Positions 19,694 through 29,838 of a DNA stretch of 64,000 nt are shown here, in pieces. This DNA is from Streptomyces sp. CB02056 (lineage in GTDB: Bacteria; Actinomycetota; Actinomycetes; Streptomycetales; Streptomycetaceae). Each line of letters begins with the position of its first letter. Within the stretch, counting starts at the first letter, position 1. Where the stretch lies: NCBI RefSeq assembly GCF_001905545.1, contig NZ_LIPD01000011.1:63495-127494 (forward strand), given 5' to 3'. Position numbers and translations under genes: made by a program. Below the pieces are notes generated by a model. The model ran no database searches. It was not told where the DNA came from and saw nothing but the letters and a program-made list of their open reading frames with translations.

Positions 19694-20827
19694 ATGCTCT
19701 ATGGTGTGCCGTCGCTGCAGGACATCGACCAGTCCGTTCTCGCGGAGATCGACGAGATGCGCGACCGGCTACGTCTCCATCTGCGCACGTCACGTCGCTG
19801 GGAGGGGCAACTGCGGCGCAACCTCACGGCGCGGGCGATCGCCGGATCGAACACGATCGAGGGCTACGCCGCGAGCGTGTCGGACGTCGAGGACATCATG
19901 GTCGGCGAGGCGCCGATCGATGCGAACGACACCGTCACGGCCGAGATCGAGGGCTACCGGCAGGCGATGACCTACATCCAGCGCCTCGCCGAAGCAGGTG
20001 ACGACTTCGCCTACAGCAAGGGCCTGCTCAACGCGCTGCATTTCATGATGCAGGGTCACCACCTGTTCAAACGGCCCGGCTGGTGGCGTACCGGGCCGGT
20101 GTATGTCACCTCCGCCGAAGACCCGACCATCGCCGCGTACACCGCCCCTGACGCCCAGCAGTTGGCCGGCCTGACCAGCGAGCTGGTCGAGTGGCTGAAC
20201 GACGGAAACCTCGACGCACCGGGTCTGGTCCGGGCTTCGATGGCGCACCTGAACCTGGTGTCGATCCACCCGTGGTCGGACGGCAACGGGCGGATGTCCC
20301 GCGCCCTGCACACCCTGGTCCTGGCCCGTGAGGGGATCATGGCACCGGAGTTCTCTAGCATCGAGGAATGGCTCGGCCGAGCCCGCAACACCTACCGCTA
20401 CTACGACATCCTCGCCGAGGTCGGGGGCCCCGTCTGGACTCCGGACCGCAACACCTTGCCCTGGATCCGGTTCTGCCTGCGTGCCCACCACCAGCAGGCC
20501 CAGAGCGTCGAGCGCCAGGTGAACACCACCCGCGAGGTCTGGACCGCCCTCGACGAAGCCGTCGAGCAACGCGGCTGGCCCGACCGCATGCTCTACGCCC
20601 TCTACCCCGCGGCCATGGGCAATCGCCTGCGCCGCGCCACCTATCAGGCCGACGCCGAACTCAGCGAGCAGCAGGCGCAACGCGACATCCGCGAACTCGT
20701 CCGCGCCAGCTGGCTCGAGGCCCAGGGTGGAGCGCAGGGCCGCTACTACATTGCCGGCCCGGACCTGCCCGAGAAGATCACGCGAGGGGTGCGCGAGCCT
20801 CGACCGCTGCGCGACCCGTACGCATAG
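19694..20827 (+). CDS. Fic family protein (AMPylase-type, autoinhibited)
   Basis: 377 aa from the ATG at 19694; TTG or ATG starts slightly upstream are possible. The core Fic motif HPWSDGNGRMSR (about residues 192-203) matches HxFx(D/E)GNGRxxR except for Trp in place of Phe. An inhibitory motif of the (S/T)xxxE(G/N) form, SNTIEG, lies near residue 52, so the inhibitory helix is N-terminal, as in class II Fic proteins. The C-terminal 90 residues resemble a winged-helix domain. The family transfers AMP or another phosphoryl group from nucleotides to a protein target. It sits between integrase 2 and the jet operon as separate cargo, perhaps a toxin or a defence effector. No antitoxin gene is seen, as expected for the self-inhibited class. 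Confidence 0.9.
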   Translation: MLYGVPSLQDIDQSVLAEIDEMRDRLRLHLRTSRRWEGQLRRNLTARAIAGSNTIEGYAASVSDVEDIMVGEAPIDANDTVTAEIEGYRQAMTYIQRLAEAGDDFAYSKGLLNALHFMMQGHHLFKRPGWWRTGPVYVTSAEDPTIAAYTAPDAQQLAGLTSELVEWLNDGNLDAPGLVRASMAHLNLVSIHPWSDGNGRMSRALHTLVLAREGIMAPEFSSIEEWLGRARNTYRYYDILAEVGGPVWTPDRNTLPWIRFCLRAHHQQAQSVERQVNTTREVWTALDEAVEQRGWPDRMLYALYPAAMGNRLRRATYQADAELSEQQAQRDIRELVRASWLEAQGGAQGRYYIAGPDLPEKITRGVREPRPLRDPYA

Positions 20828-21120
20828 GCGGTGATGACGGCAAGAGGGGACTCAGTGCTTTGGTGGCGGGCCGTGTCCCGGGTCTGGTTCGGCACAGCTG
20901 CGTAGGGCGACCGTATTACCATCAGCTCAACGCAAGGCGAGCTCAGGCGTGAATTCCGGTTGATCGAGCCCGGTCCCAGCTTTGTTTCATACGTATAAGC
21001 TGAGCACCAGAGATTGGCCGAACCCGCCTCGCCTGGCGCGCGAGCGGCGTCATCTCTAAATGATCGATTCTCCGGCCGCAGGCGCAGTGCTGTTAGGCTA
21101 ACTGATCTTGATGAGGTGTC

Positions 21121-22683
21121 ATGCCAGGGGTACCCGTGTTCGGCGGGCGCATGAAGGTCGTTGCCTATCTGAACCACGACAAAGCACTCTTCTACCGGGT
21201 GGTCCTGGATGTACTGCTGGACGAGGAATCCCGGCTGGGAATCCACCTCAGCACGAAGGAGGTTGCGCAGCGTGTCCGGGAAGCACTGTCGGTCGAGCCG
21301 GAACTCTTGGCGCAACTCCCCTCCGTTGATGCTCTGCTGGAGGACTTGTACCGCTGGGGCAATGTGGACCGTATTCATAACACCCGGCGGATCACCACGC
21401 CTGAGGAGTACCTCCAACGAGATTTCCTGTACCAACTGACGTCGGCCGGCGCTCGGGTCCACCGCGAGATGACCCGGATCGACCAGGATATGGCTGATGC
21501 TGGCGCCCTGCAGTCCTCGATGTTGCCGGAGATCCTCACCTCTCTTGCCACATTGGTCCGTGCCCTGCGTTCTGGCGAGGAGGACTTGGAGGCGGCACTT
21601 GGCGCTTTCCGGACGACGACCAACGGGTTCGCACGGCTTTCGGAAGACGCGAAGCTCTTCGTCCAAAGCCTCAACGGCTCCCTGGCCTCGGAGGAGATCC
21701 GCGACCCGGAGACCTTCATCGCCTACAAGAACGTCGTGGTCCGGTACCTGCGTTCGTTCACCGTGGTGCTGCATCAGAATTCCCCTCTGATCGCCAAGCT
21801 GATCACACAGGCTGAAAGGGCGCGCCTGCTGTCGAGGCTCCCGGAGCTCGCTGCCCTGGAGACTGCCCCGGTCCTCGGTCTGAGTCATGAGGAAGCCGTT
21901 GATCGGGAGGTGGAACGGATGCGCGAGAGGTGGAACGGCCTGCGCCGATGGTTCGTGCCCGCCACCGAACGGTCTCCGGTTGCCGAGTTGTTGCTCGACC
22001 GTGCTTCCGACGCGATCAACTTCATCATCCTTACCGTTGGCCACATCAACGACCAGCGGTTTCGCAGGGCGAGCCGAACGGCTGACCTGGTGGCCCTGGC
22101 CGGCTGGTTCGACCGCTTCGACCGGGAAGGCAGTGTGCGCGAGTCCACCGCCCTCTGGCGCACGGCCTTCGGGAACTACTCCGCTCGCCATCTCGGTCAT
22201 CCCGCAGCGCCGGAGGCCGGCACCGATCTGCAGCCCGAGATCAGTTGGTGGCACAGCGATCCCGCACCGGTCTCGGCCGAGCTCCGGGCCAGGGGACCGC
22301 GAGCGGAAACCGGGCCGTTGCCCCGCATCCGCAACCCGCGGCGTGCGAAGAGCCTTCTAGCAGCCCGGCAGCAGCAGGAGCACGCGACCGTGGAGGCCGC
22401 CGAGAGGTCGCTTGCCGCCAGAGGGCCGATCCGGTTGTCGGAACTGGGCCAGCTCAACAGCTCCGAGGCCGAGATCTTCCTCGCTTGCCTGTCCTTGGCA
22501 CTGTCCGTACGTCAGAGCACTGGTGGAATTCGACGTGCCCGGACACCGGACGGGCGGCTTCTGGTCACTCTGGGTATCGCGCCGACCGAACGTACCGGGG
22601 CAGGAGTGGGGCTTCGCGGCGGGAGGCTGAGCACGAAGGATTTCCAGCTGACTCTGTCGTTGAACGGGCGGGGTAGAAGATGA
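21121..22683 (+). CDS. jetA: Wadjet JetA, TIGR02677/DUF2397 family (kleisin-like)
   Basis: 520 aa, ATG start with GAGG upstream. The N-terminal region (YLNHDKALFYRVVLDVLL ... LYRWGNVD ... FLYQLTSAG) fits TIGR02677, the first gene of type II Wadjet operons. The remainder is mostly helical. JetA is the kleisin-like subunit that bridges the SMC heads of the complex, which extrudes and cuts small circular DNA such as plasmids. It overlaps jetB by ATGA (22680-22683), so the two are coupled. A 293-bp gap upstream, including TAGGCT at 21094-21099, probably holds the operon promoter. GC is a little lower than in the flanking PKS genes. Confidence 0.88.
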   Translation: MPGVPVFGGRMKVVAYLNHDKALFYRVVLDVLLDEESRLGIHLSTKEVAQRVREALSVEPELLAQLPSVDALLEDLYRWGNVDRIHNTRRITTPEEYLQRDFLYQLTSAGARVHREMTRIDQDMADAGALQSSMLPEILTSLATLVRALRSGEEDLEAALGAFRTTTNGFARLSEDAKLFVQSLNGSLASEEIRDPETFIAYKNVVVRYLRSFTVVLHQNSPLIAKLITQAERARLLSRLPELAALETAPVLGLSHEEAVDREVERMRERWNGLRRWFVPATERSPVAELLLDRASDAINFIILTVGHINDQRFRRASRTADLVALAGWFDRFDREGSVRESTALWRTAFGNYSARHLGHPAAPEAGTDLQPEISWWHSDPAPVSAELRARGPRAETGPLPRIRNPRRAKSLLAARQQQEHATVEAAERSLAARGPIRLSELGQLNSSEAEIFLACLSLALSVRQSTGGIRRARTPDGRLLVTLGIAPTERTGAGVGLRGGRLSTKDFQLTLSLNGRGRR

Positions 22684-23963
22684 GCGACTGGGTTGGACAG
22701 GACGGCCACGAACGTCGTGAAGTGATCCGCGCACTGCTGCGGAATCCGACCCTCCGACGGCGGGGCCGGCGCGGACGGCTGATCGATCAGGCCCGTGTGC
22801 ACGAGGAGGAGCTGCGGACCTGGTTCGACCACCGGCTGGGCTGGACACTGCTGGTGGAACGAGACCGCGTTCGGCTGCTGAAGGTCCCCGAGGACCCCGG
22901 CCGATTCCCCGATCCCTCGATTCCGACAGCGCGGCAGTGCACCCTGTACTGCACAGTCCTGGCCGTACTGGTGGATTGCGGGCAGCAGACCGTAATCACC
23001 GAGCTCGCCGACCGTGTCACTGCGCTCACCACTGCAAGCAGTTCGATCCGCCGGTTCGACGCCACGACGACCCGCGAACGCCGCGACCTGGTCGCCGCAA
23101 TTCGCCGCCTCACGGAGGACGGCGTCCTGTTGCCCACCCGGGATGCTGGGATCACAGCGGATCACGAACAGGCATACGTTACTGGCGGAGGCAACGCCCT
23201 CTACGACATAGACCATCGCACGGCCGCCTTCGCGATAGCCTGCCCGGTGCCGCCCAGCCTGGCGGAGGGACCGGACACCCTACTGTATGTGCAGGGCGGT
23301 GATCTCGCAGATCACGGACCCACTGACGGCGAACTGCGGCAGGCCGTCATGCGTCGGCTCGTCGACCATCCCGTCGTGTACGGCGAGGACCTTCCAGTCG
23401 CCCAGCGGGCTTACCTCGCCGAGCACCGGGACGAGCTTGTTGCCGACCTCCGCCTGAGTCTGGACACCCGCGTGGAGGTTCGCGCTGACGGCGTGGCCAT
23501 TGTGGACCAGGACTTCTCCGACCTGGAGTTCCCTGCCGCGAGCGCCGCGTCCGTCGCCGCCCTCGCGCTGGCCGATCTGCTCGCCGGTGAGGCGAATGTG
23601 ACTACCGGAACGAGCTTCATGGTCCGCGACGACCGTCTCCTCGGACTGGCCGATCTGGTGGCCGCGAGGATCAGCCGCGTCGTGGCGAAGATCGAAGGCA
23701 GGCCGGTCGATGCTGCCACCACACTCCGGTACGCACTGCCTGTGCTGGTCCAATTCGGCCTCGTGGACCCCCACGATGACGGTGTCCGGGTCCGTGCCGC
23801 TGCCGCCCGGTACCGCGATCCCACCGGGCGTGGTGCCCGCGTCCAGGGAGAAGCGCTCCTGCTGTTCGGCCCGGAGCAGGCCGGAACCGGGACCAAGTCA
23901 GGCACGCCATCGACTGTTCGCCCTTCGAAAACGGAAGACCTCTACGGTGATGGAATCGACTGA
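22680..23963 (+). CDS. jetB: Wadjet JetB, TIGR02678/DUF2398 family (KITE-like)
   Basis: 427 aa. The opening ERREVIRALLRNPTL and the winged-helix-rich body with YDIDHRTA and QRAYL segments fit TIGR02678, the second gene of type II Wadjet. JetB is the KITE-type partner of the kleisin in the SMC complex. The start overlaps the jetA stop, and its own stop overlaps the jetC start by about 14 bp. The C-terminal 40 residues are low-complexity and may be a linker. Confidence 0.86.
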   Translation: MSDWVGQDGHERREVIRALLRNPTLRRRGRRGRLIDQARVHEEELRTWFDHRLGWTLLVERDRVRLLKVPEDPGRFPDPSIPTARQCTLYCTVLAVLVDCGQQTVITELADRVTALTTASSSIRRFDATTTRERRDLVAAIRRLTEDGVLLPTRDAGITADHEQAYVTGGGNALYDIDHRTAAFAIACPVPPSLAEGPDTLLYVQGGDLADHGPTDGELRQAVMRRLVDHPVVYGEDLPVAQRAYLAEHRDELVADLRLSLDTRVEVRADGVAIVDQDFSDLEFPAASAASVAALALADLLAGEANVTTGTSFMVRDDRLLGLADLVAARISRVVAKIEGRPVDAATTLRYALPVLVQFGLVDPHDDGVRVRAAAARYRDPTGRGARVQGEALLLFGPEQAGTGTKSGTPSTVRPSKTEDLYGDGID

Positions 23964-26900
23964 CGGAGCGCCGAGCGCGGCACTGCAGCGCATTCTCGAC
24001 GGCGCACTCCCCGTGCCGGAACGAAAGCGGTTTCAGCAGCTCCGCTTGGGACTGATCGGCATCTGGGAGTACGAGGAGCAGGAGTTTGTCTCATACGGCC
24101 ACGGCCTGATCCTGCGCGGCCGGAACGGGGCCGGCAAGACGAAGGTGATGGAAGCCACCAGCCCACTCCTGCTGGACGCGGTCCTCAGCGCCCGCCGGCT
24201 GGACCCGTTCGGCTCCACTGCCCGTCCGATGCGGGACAACCTCTTGCACCGCGGGCGCACCCAGCGCGTCGGATACAGCTGGTGCGAGTACGGACGTGTC
24301 GCCGAGGACGGCAGCCACGAGTACGTCACGATCGGCATCGGCATGCGGGCCAGCACGTCTGTGAAGGGCGGGCTGCACAAACCCTGGTTTTTCGTCACCG
24401 AGAAGCGTGTCGGCAAGGACTTCGACCTGTTCAACGAGCACCGGCAGCCACATCTGCGGAAGCAGTTGGAGGCCCGGCTCGGCCCCCAGAGCGTCTTCGA
24501 GGACCGTCGCGAGTATCGGGCCGCAGTTGCCGAACGCCTCTTCGGATTCAGCTCCGGGAGCCTGGCGTCACTGGTGGAGCTGCTTCTTGTCCTTCGCAAG
24601 CCCAAGCTTAGCGAGAACTTCAACGGCGAGAAGCTCAGCCGGATGCTCAGCAACGGCCTCCCGCCGGTCAGCACCGTGCTCCTGGATGACCTCGCAGTCC
24701 GCTTCGACCAGTTGGCCCGCGACCGGAAGGACCTCGCGCAGCAGGAGCGGCACCTCCTAGGCATGCAGGCATTCCAATCCGTGTACACCAGGTATGCACG
24801 CCGCTGGACCCGGAGTCTGGCTGACCACGTGGTCAAAGCCGAACAGTCACTCGACGAGGCCACCCGTGGCCGCGGCAAGGCATCGGACGAGCTCGCGGAG
24901 GCCGAGCAGGCACTTGATCAGGCCACTGGGGAACGGCGGCAGCTCAAGGAGCGGCACGAGAAGCTCCAGACCACTCTCGGGGAGTTGCGCTCCAATCCCC
25001 TGATGGAGCAGCACGAGCTCCTCTCCCGGCTGCAGGAGCAAGCTGAAGAAGCCAAGGCAAAGCTCCCCGAACTACAGGAGCGGTACAAGAAGGCCGAGAC
25101 TGCAGTCACCGACGCCGCGTCAGCCGCTGACGGGAAGAGGCAGCGCCTCATTGTGGCGGCAGCGGCACTTGGCAAGGCCGAGGAATTGTCGGCGGTCCGC
25201 GCGGCCCAAACCCGGATCGAAGACACGCACACCCAGTGCATTCCAGTGATCCGTACGAGACCGCAGGAAGCGGAGGACACACTTCTCGGCCACGTACAGG
25301 CCCGCGTCAGCGTGCTCGAACGAGCCGTGGAGCTCGCGACATCGGTCCAGAAGGCCCAGGCTGCCTTCGACCATGCCAACGAGGCGTTCCAGAAGAGCAG
25401 GACGCTCTGCAACGCCTCAAGGAAGACCATGAGCGACCACGAAACCGAAGTGGCCAACCAGGTCGCCCTACTCCGCGAAGGCCTGTCCGACTGGGGCGAC
25501 CGCTGCCGCGAGTTCCTACTTACCGACGGCGATCTCACCGAGCTGAACACCGCCGTACCGACGTTCGGTCTGCCTAGCGCTTCCACCCTGTCCCAGGAGC
25601 TCACTCGCCTGGCCAAGCGCTTCTACGAGCAACTGGCCATCACAGCAGCCGGATTGGAGAGCGACCGGCGCCGCGTCGCGAACGATCAGAAGGCGCTCAC
25701 ACGGACTCGTCTGCGGGTGGCTCAGGAGACCGACCCGCTGCCGGCTCCACCGCCCCACCGGCGCCGGGACCGCACTGGCGCCGCCGACGGAGCGCCGCTG
25801 TGGAGACTCTTGGAGTTCGCCCCGCACCTCACCGACTCGGAGAGGACCGGGCTGGAGTCCGCGCTCCTCGGCTCGGGCGTCCTCGACGCCTGGGTCACCT
25901 CCTCAGGGGCGGTCCTCGACAGCAGCACGCTCGATACTGTCCTGCTGGCCGACCGTGCGCCGGTTCCCGGGCCCTCACTGATGACTGTCCTGCAGCCTGT
26001 TGACAACCCGATGGTCCCCGTCGAGGTGACCGCCCGTGTCCTCGCCGGCCTGGCCCTCGCCCGACCTGGCACCCCGCCGCTTTCCGGCGACTGGATCGCC
26101 ACCGACGGGTCCTGGCGAATCGGGCCCGTTCACGGCCGGACTGCCGTCTCGGAGCCCGCTTACATCGGCGCCGCAGCCCGCGAGGCGGAGCGGCAGCGGC
26201 GCCTGCGTGTGCTCGACGAGCAGATCGCCGAGCTGGACGCCACGCTCCTCGATCTGGACGAGCGGCTCGAAACCACTCGCGGGCGTCAGAACGACCTCGC
26301 TTCCGAGTACGAGGATGCGGCCGACCTTGACGTGCCACTGCGCAACTGCCAGCAGGAATTGGCCACCGCTCGGAAGGTCTTCGAAGCACACGACAAACAA
26401 CGCGAACTCGACGAGGCTGCCGCAGCCGGGCGGAAACGGGAGCTTGAGGACGCCGGAGCCGCCCTCGATCTCTACGCGCGGGAACGGGCGACCGCCACCC
26501 GACTCGACCTGCTGGCTTCCGAACAGCACGCACTGCAGGAGTACCGCACAAGCCTTGACGAACTGTTCCGCAAGGTTGAGGCATGGGCACACCGGGAACA
26601 ACAGTTCGAGGATGCTAATAGTCTCCTGAGCATTTGTCAGACCCACCTGGCTGTGGTCGACAAGGATCAGAAGACGGCGATCCGGGATGCCAGCCAGAAG
26701 CGCGAGCAGTACGACGTGCGGCGGCGTGTGGTTGGTGCGGATGTCGATTCCGTGCTGGCCGAGTTGGCCATTGCCCAGAAAGCGCTCGCGGATACGGCGA
26801 AGCAGCAGGAGAACAATGACCGGATGGTCGAACGGGCGATGGAACAGGCCGTCCGTCGCAAGGCGGCACACGAGCAGTCGATCACCTTGGTCGAACAGCG

Positions 26901-28206
26901 CCAAGAGTTGCTGAACGATCGGTCCGGCGACTACGACAGGCTCCAGCAACTCGGTTTCATGGAGTTGGTGTCCGTCATGGGTTCCGTGCCGAGCCCTGAG
27001 ACGAGCGCTGCTTTCCGGGCCCGGGCCGTGCTGCCCGAACTCGCGAACGACCCGGGAGACCAAGGCGCGCTCGACCAGGCGCGCGACGATGTCGACCAGG
27101 CCAGGCACCAGCTCGAACGGGAGCTCGCCGGCCAGGACTGGACCGTCCGCAGCGGAAACGACGACCGGCTGGTCACTGTCCGGCTGATCCACAACGGTCG
27201 CAGCCACACCATCACCCAGGCGTTGGCGGTTGTTGAGACGGAGGTCCGCGAACGCAGCCGCCTCCTCGACGCGAGCGAGCACGACCTCTTCACCGAGGTC
27301 CTCCTCGGACAGGTCGGCGACCACCTGCGCCGTCGCCGGGCAGGAGCCAAGGCCCTGGTTGGGGAGATGAACCGGCTGCTCGGGCTGCGCCGTACCGCCT
27401 CCGGACAGGTCATGCGGCTGGTCTGGGAGCCGGACCCCGAAAAGGGCAGGGAGACCCGGGAGGCCTTGGACACGCTGGACAAGCAGGCGAGCCGGTTTCT
27501 CCCGGACAGCGCGCGCGAGCACCTCATCACATTCCTGGGCCAACAGATCGCGACGGCTCGTGAGGCCGAGGGTGGAACCGACTGGAAGGCCCATCTGCGC
27601 GCCGCTCTCGACTACAGGACCTGGAGCCGTATCCGCGTCCAGTACAAGACCGGACCACAGCAGAAGTGGATCGACATCGACGCCGGCATGCACGGAAAGG
27701 GCTCGGGTGGAGAGAAGGCCGTGATGCTGCAGCTCCCTCTCTTCGCCGCTGCCGCCGCCCACTACACCGGCGCAGCACCCACTGCCCCCCGCCCCGTTTA
27801 CCTGGATGAGGCGTTCGCCGGAATCGATGCCGAAATGCGGGGAGAGTGCATGGGCCTGCTCGTCGAACTCGACTTGGACTTCGTCATGGCGAGCCACGAC
27901 GAGTGGGGCTTCTACGAGGAGGTCCCCGGCGTCGCCACCTACCAACTCTTCCGTGATCCTCAGACCGAAGGCGTGCTGACCACACCGATCATCTGGGACG
28001 GCACCCGGCGTCACGTCATGGTCGATCCGGCACTCGTCGGCGGCGCGGCGCTGGACTTCGGCACGGACGAGGACATCGGCGACGACCTCGACCAGAACGA
28101 GGATGAGCTCTACCCGGACGACGAGGAGGACGTCTTCGACGCCGAGGGCGACGACGACCTCTATAGCCGGACGGGCGACCTGATCAGCGAAGCGGACCTG
28201 GACTGA
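23950..28206 (+). CDS. jetC: Wadjet JetC, SMC-like ATPase (TIGR02680)
   Basis: 1418 aa from the ATG at 23950, inside the end of jetB; a GTG lies one codon earlier. The N-terminal head carries GRNGAGKT (residues 57-64) and the RLDPFGSTARPMRDNLL segment typical of TIGR02680. Long coiled-coil arms with a hinge-like globular part fill about residues 280-1130. The C-terminal head has GKGSGGEKA (signature, near residue 1252) and PVYLDEAFAG (Walker B, near residue 1282), and a SHDEWGF switch. The last 50 residues are very acidic. This is the DNA-extruding motor of Wadjet. All ATPase motifs are intact, so the system looks functional. Confidence 0.92.
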   Translation: MESTDGAPSAALQRILDGALPVPERKRFQQLRLGLIGIWEYEEQEFVSYGHGLILRGRNGAGKTKVMEATSPLLLDAVLSARRLDPFGSTARPMRDNLLHRGRTQRVGYSWCEYGRVAEDGSHEYVTIGIGMRASTSVKGGLHKPWFFVTEKRVGKDFDLFNEHRQPHLRKQLEARLGPQSVFEDRREYRAAVAERLFGFSSGSLASLVELLLVLRKPKLSENFNGEKLSRMLSNGLPPVSTVLLDDLAVRFDQLARDRKDLAQQERHLLGMQAFQSVYTRYARRWTRSLADHVVKAEQSLDEATRGRGKASDELAEAEQALDQATGERRQLKERHEKLQTTLGELRSNPLMEQHELLSRLQEQAEEAKAKLPELQERYKKAETAVTDAASAADGKRQRLIVAAAALGKAEELSAVRAAQTRIEDTHTQCIPVIRTRPQEAEDTLLGHVQARVSVLERAVELATSVQKAQAAFDHANEAFQKSRTLCNASRKTMSDHETEVANQVALLREGLSDWGDRCREFLLTDGDLTELNTAVPTFGLPSASTLSQELTRLAKRFYEQLAITAAGLESDRRRVANDQKALTRTRLRVAQETDPLPAPPPHRRRDRTGAADGAPLWRLLEFAPHLTDSERTGLESALLGSGVLDAWVTSSGAVLDSSTLDTVLLADRAPVPGPSLMTVLQPVDNPMVPVEVTARVLAGLALARPGTPPLSGDWIATDGSWRIGPVHGRTAVSEPAYIGAAAREAERQRRLRVLDEQIAELDATLLDLDERLETTRGRQNDLASEYEDAADLDVPLRNCQQELATARKVFEAHDKQRELDEAAAAGRKRELEDAGAALDLYARERATATRLDLLASEQHALQEYRTSLDELFRKVEAWAHREQQFEDANSLLSICQTHLAVVDKDQKTAIRDASQKREQYDVRRRVVGADVDSVLAELAIAQKALADTAKQQENNDRMVERAMEQAVRRKAAHEQSITLVEQRQELLNDRSGDYDRLQQLGFMELVSVMGSVPSPETSAAFRARAVLPELANDPGDQGALDQARDDVDQARHQLERELAGQDWTVRSGNDDRLVTVRLIHNGRSHTITQALAVVETEVRERSRLLDASEHDLFTEVLLGQVGDHLRRRRAGAKALVGEMNRLLGLRRTASGQVMRLVWEPDPEKGRETREALDTLDKQASRFLPDSAREHLITFLGQQIATAREAEGGTDWKAHLRAALDYRTWSRIRVQYKTGPQQKWIDIDAGMHGKGSGGEKAVMLQLPLFAAAAAHYTGAAPTAPRPVYLDEAFAGIDAEMRGECMGLLVELDLDFVMASHDEWGFYEEVPGVATYQLFRDPQTEGVLTTPIIWDGTRRHVMVDPALVGGAALDFGTDEDIGDDLDQNEDELYPDDEEDVFDAEGDDDLYSRTGDLISEADLD

Positions 28207-28207
28207 C

Positions 28208-29482
28208 ATGCGCGCTCACGTCGTGCTCCACCCCGACCTCGCGGAATGGACGGCCACCCCGGGCGGCCGGCTCTTCTGCACCCTGGCGCGCGAGCGCATC
28301 GCCAATGGGGGGAAGCTGGACCGTCCCATGCGTATGCGCCTGACCGCACGTGAACGTGCCGACCTGGTCGACCTCTTCGGCACCAACGCCGTGACCGGTC
28401 AAGGTATCCACCTCGGGCGGGCTGACGCCGTACTGCGCGGCAGCCGCCATGCGTTGCCCCTACGGCAACTTCTCATCGGTGCGGACGGACCTATCAGGAC
28501 CAAACGCGGCCAAGCCCGCTATCGCTCGATCGTCAAGCGCCAGAAGGTACTCAGAGAACGTGCGGAGGCCTTGGCCGCGATGGCTGGTGTGCGGGAGCTC
28601 ACATCGGAACGCTCCCTGCTCGCGGCGCTCCCGGACGACAGCCGCAGGCTCGCGCCAGCCGGAACACACACCGGAACCAGCCATTGGGCCACCTACTACG
28701 CCGCCGTACGAGCTGCGGCAGAGTGGTACCGAGGATCGAGCCGTGGTTGGAAGTACGGCGAGCGCGAACTTGCGACGCAAGCCCTCGGTGGAAGCAAGCA
28801 GTGGACCGATGCGTCCAAGGCTGCCTTCTCCAAGTTGATAGGGAGGCCGTTCAGCGATGCGGTCCATACGACGGACACCGGCCTGCGAATGACCGGCCCT
28901 GCTGAATGGCACCGCCAGGGCCTCGTGGCCGACCTCTCTCGGGCCGAGCCGTTCATCGAACTGCCCGGAAGAGCTGCGGCCCAGGACGGCCACCTCGACC
29001 TCCAGGCCACGGGGGTTCTCCTGATAGAGAACCAGGAGACCTTCGAGGCCGTTTCCTCGCGCACGACCGTCCCCACCGAATGGCTGTGCATCTGGACCGG
29101 AGGCTTCGCCTCCGACGCACTGGCGCTCTTCCTGCGCAGTCGCGTGCCGCCTTCGCTCCCGATCGCGGCATGGGGAGACCTCGACCCGCCTGGTGTCGGG
29201 ATCATCCTCAACCTCGCGGAGAAGAGCGACCGGGCCATCCGGCCAATCGGCATGGATGCGGTCCTCTACCACAACGGAAGCAAGCTCGACGAAGAACCGG
29301 CGGAGCTGGAACGCTGGCGAGCAGCTGCCCAGACGATGACCGAGTCTGTGCCGGCGCACTTTCAAGGGCTCCTCGCAGCGATCGTCGCTCACGGGGGAAT
29401 GCGCTGCGAGCAGGAAGGACTCCACGAGCAGGTACTTCCCCAGTTGCATCGATGGCTCAACGAACTCGCGCGGCGAGAATAA
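28208..29482 (+). CDS. jetD: Wadjet JetD, Toprim-fold nuclease subunit
   Basis: 424 aa, starting 1 bp after the jetC stop. Residues about 265-345 carry a Toprim core: a Glu in LLIENQETFEAV and a DxD in AWGDLDPPG. The N-terminal 200 residues contain winged-helix and basic segments (SSRGWKYGERELA). JetD is the topoisomerase VI-like nuclease that cuts circular DNA held by JetABC. The gene order A-B-C-D and the first three families indicate type II Wadjet (whose JetD is DUF2399). The WGDLDPPG form is reminiscent of the DUF2220 group of types I and III, so the subfamily of this subunit is less certain than its role. Confidence 0.87.
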   Translation: MRAHVVLHPDLAEWTATPGGRLFCTLARERIANGGKLDRPMRMRLTARERADLVDLFGTNAVTGQGIHLGRADAVLRGSRHALPLRQLLIGADGPIRTKRGQARYRSIVKRQKVLRERAEALAAMAGVRELTSERSLLAALPDDSRRLAPAGTHTGTSHWATYYAAVRAAAEWYRGSSRGWKYGERELATQALGGSKQWTDASKAAFSKLIGRPFSDAVHTTDTGLRMTGPAEWHRQGLVADLSRAEPFIELPGRAAAQDGHLDLQATGVLLIENQETFEAVSSRTTVPTEWLCIWTGGFASDALALFLRSRVPPSLPIAAWGDLDPPGVGIILNLAEKSDRAIRPIGMDAVLYHNGSKLDEEPAELERWRAAAQTMTESVPAHFQGLLAAIVAHGGMRCEQEGLHEQVLPQLHRWLNELARRE

Positions 29483-29639
29483 TGGCCTCTGCCACCGCAT
29501 GCGAGGGTCGAAGCAGTTGGCCGCGGCACCCCGTGACCCAATTCCCGCGCACGTGCTTTGCTGGCAGCTATGTGCCGCCCAAGTCTCGTGTCAGGGAGAC
29601 GAACTCTGCGGTTCCCCTTGCGATGTACCTGATCTTCGG

Positions 29640-29838
29640 CCGGGGTGAAGGAGACCCGCGAGAGGGGGGCGGTGCTGGACGGTGAGCTGCGCAGGGTGTA
29701 CGTGGCACGCAGTACGTCCACGACCTGTGACCCACGTTCTCCAGCAACCGCACACACCACGGACCCCAACTGCTTCCCGCGTTCGTCCGAACAACCGCAC
29801 CGCCGGTAGACCCGGCCGCGCTGCGCACGCTGCCCCAT
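29640..29838 (-). pseudogene. Relic of an integrase 1-type gene (N-terminus only, frameshifted)
   Basis: From the ATG at 29838 the translation opens with RGRVYRRCGC and then GKQLGS, closely matching the N-terminus of integrase 1 (RGRVYRRCGC ... GKQLGS). A frameshift follows: in the next frame WC-RL and RSWTY continue the match to integrase 1 (WCPRL, GRWTY) for about 25 codons, after which similarity is lost. The whole catalytic domain is missing. It lies about 530 bp left of att copy 2, as integrase 1 does relative to copy 1. It is the remnant of a second, related element. Confidence 0.8.

Noticed and set aside
20828-21120. A small gene between fic and jetA
   Set aside because: No frame has both a start with a ribosome site and coding bias. 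The stretch is more AT-rich and reads as the promoter region of the jet operon.
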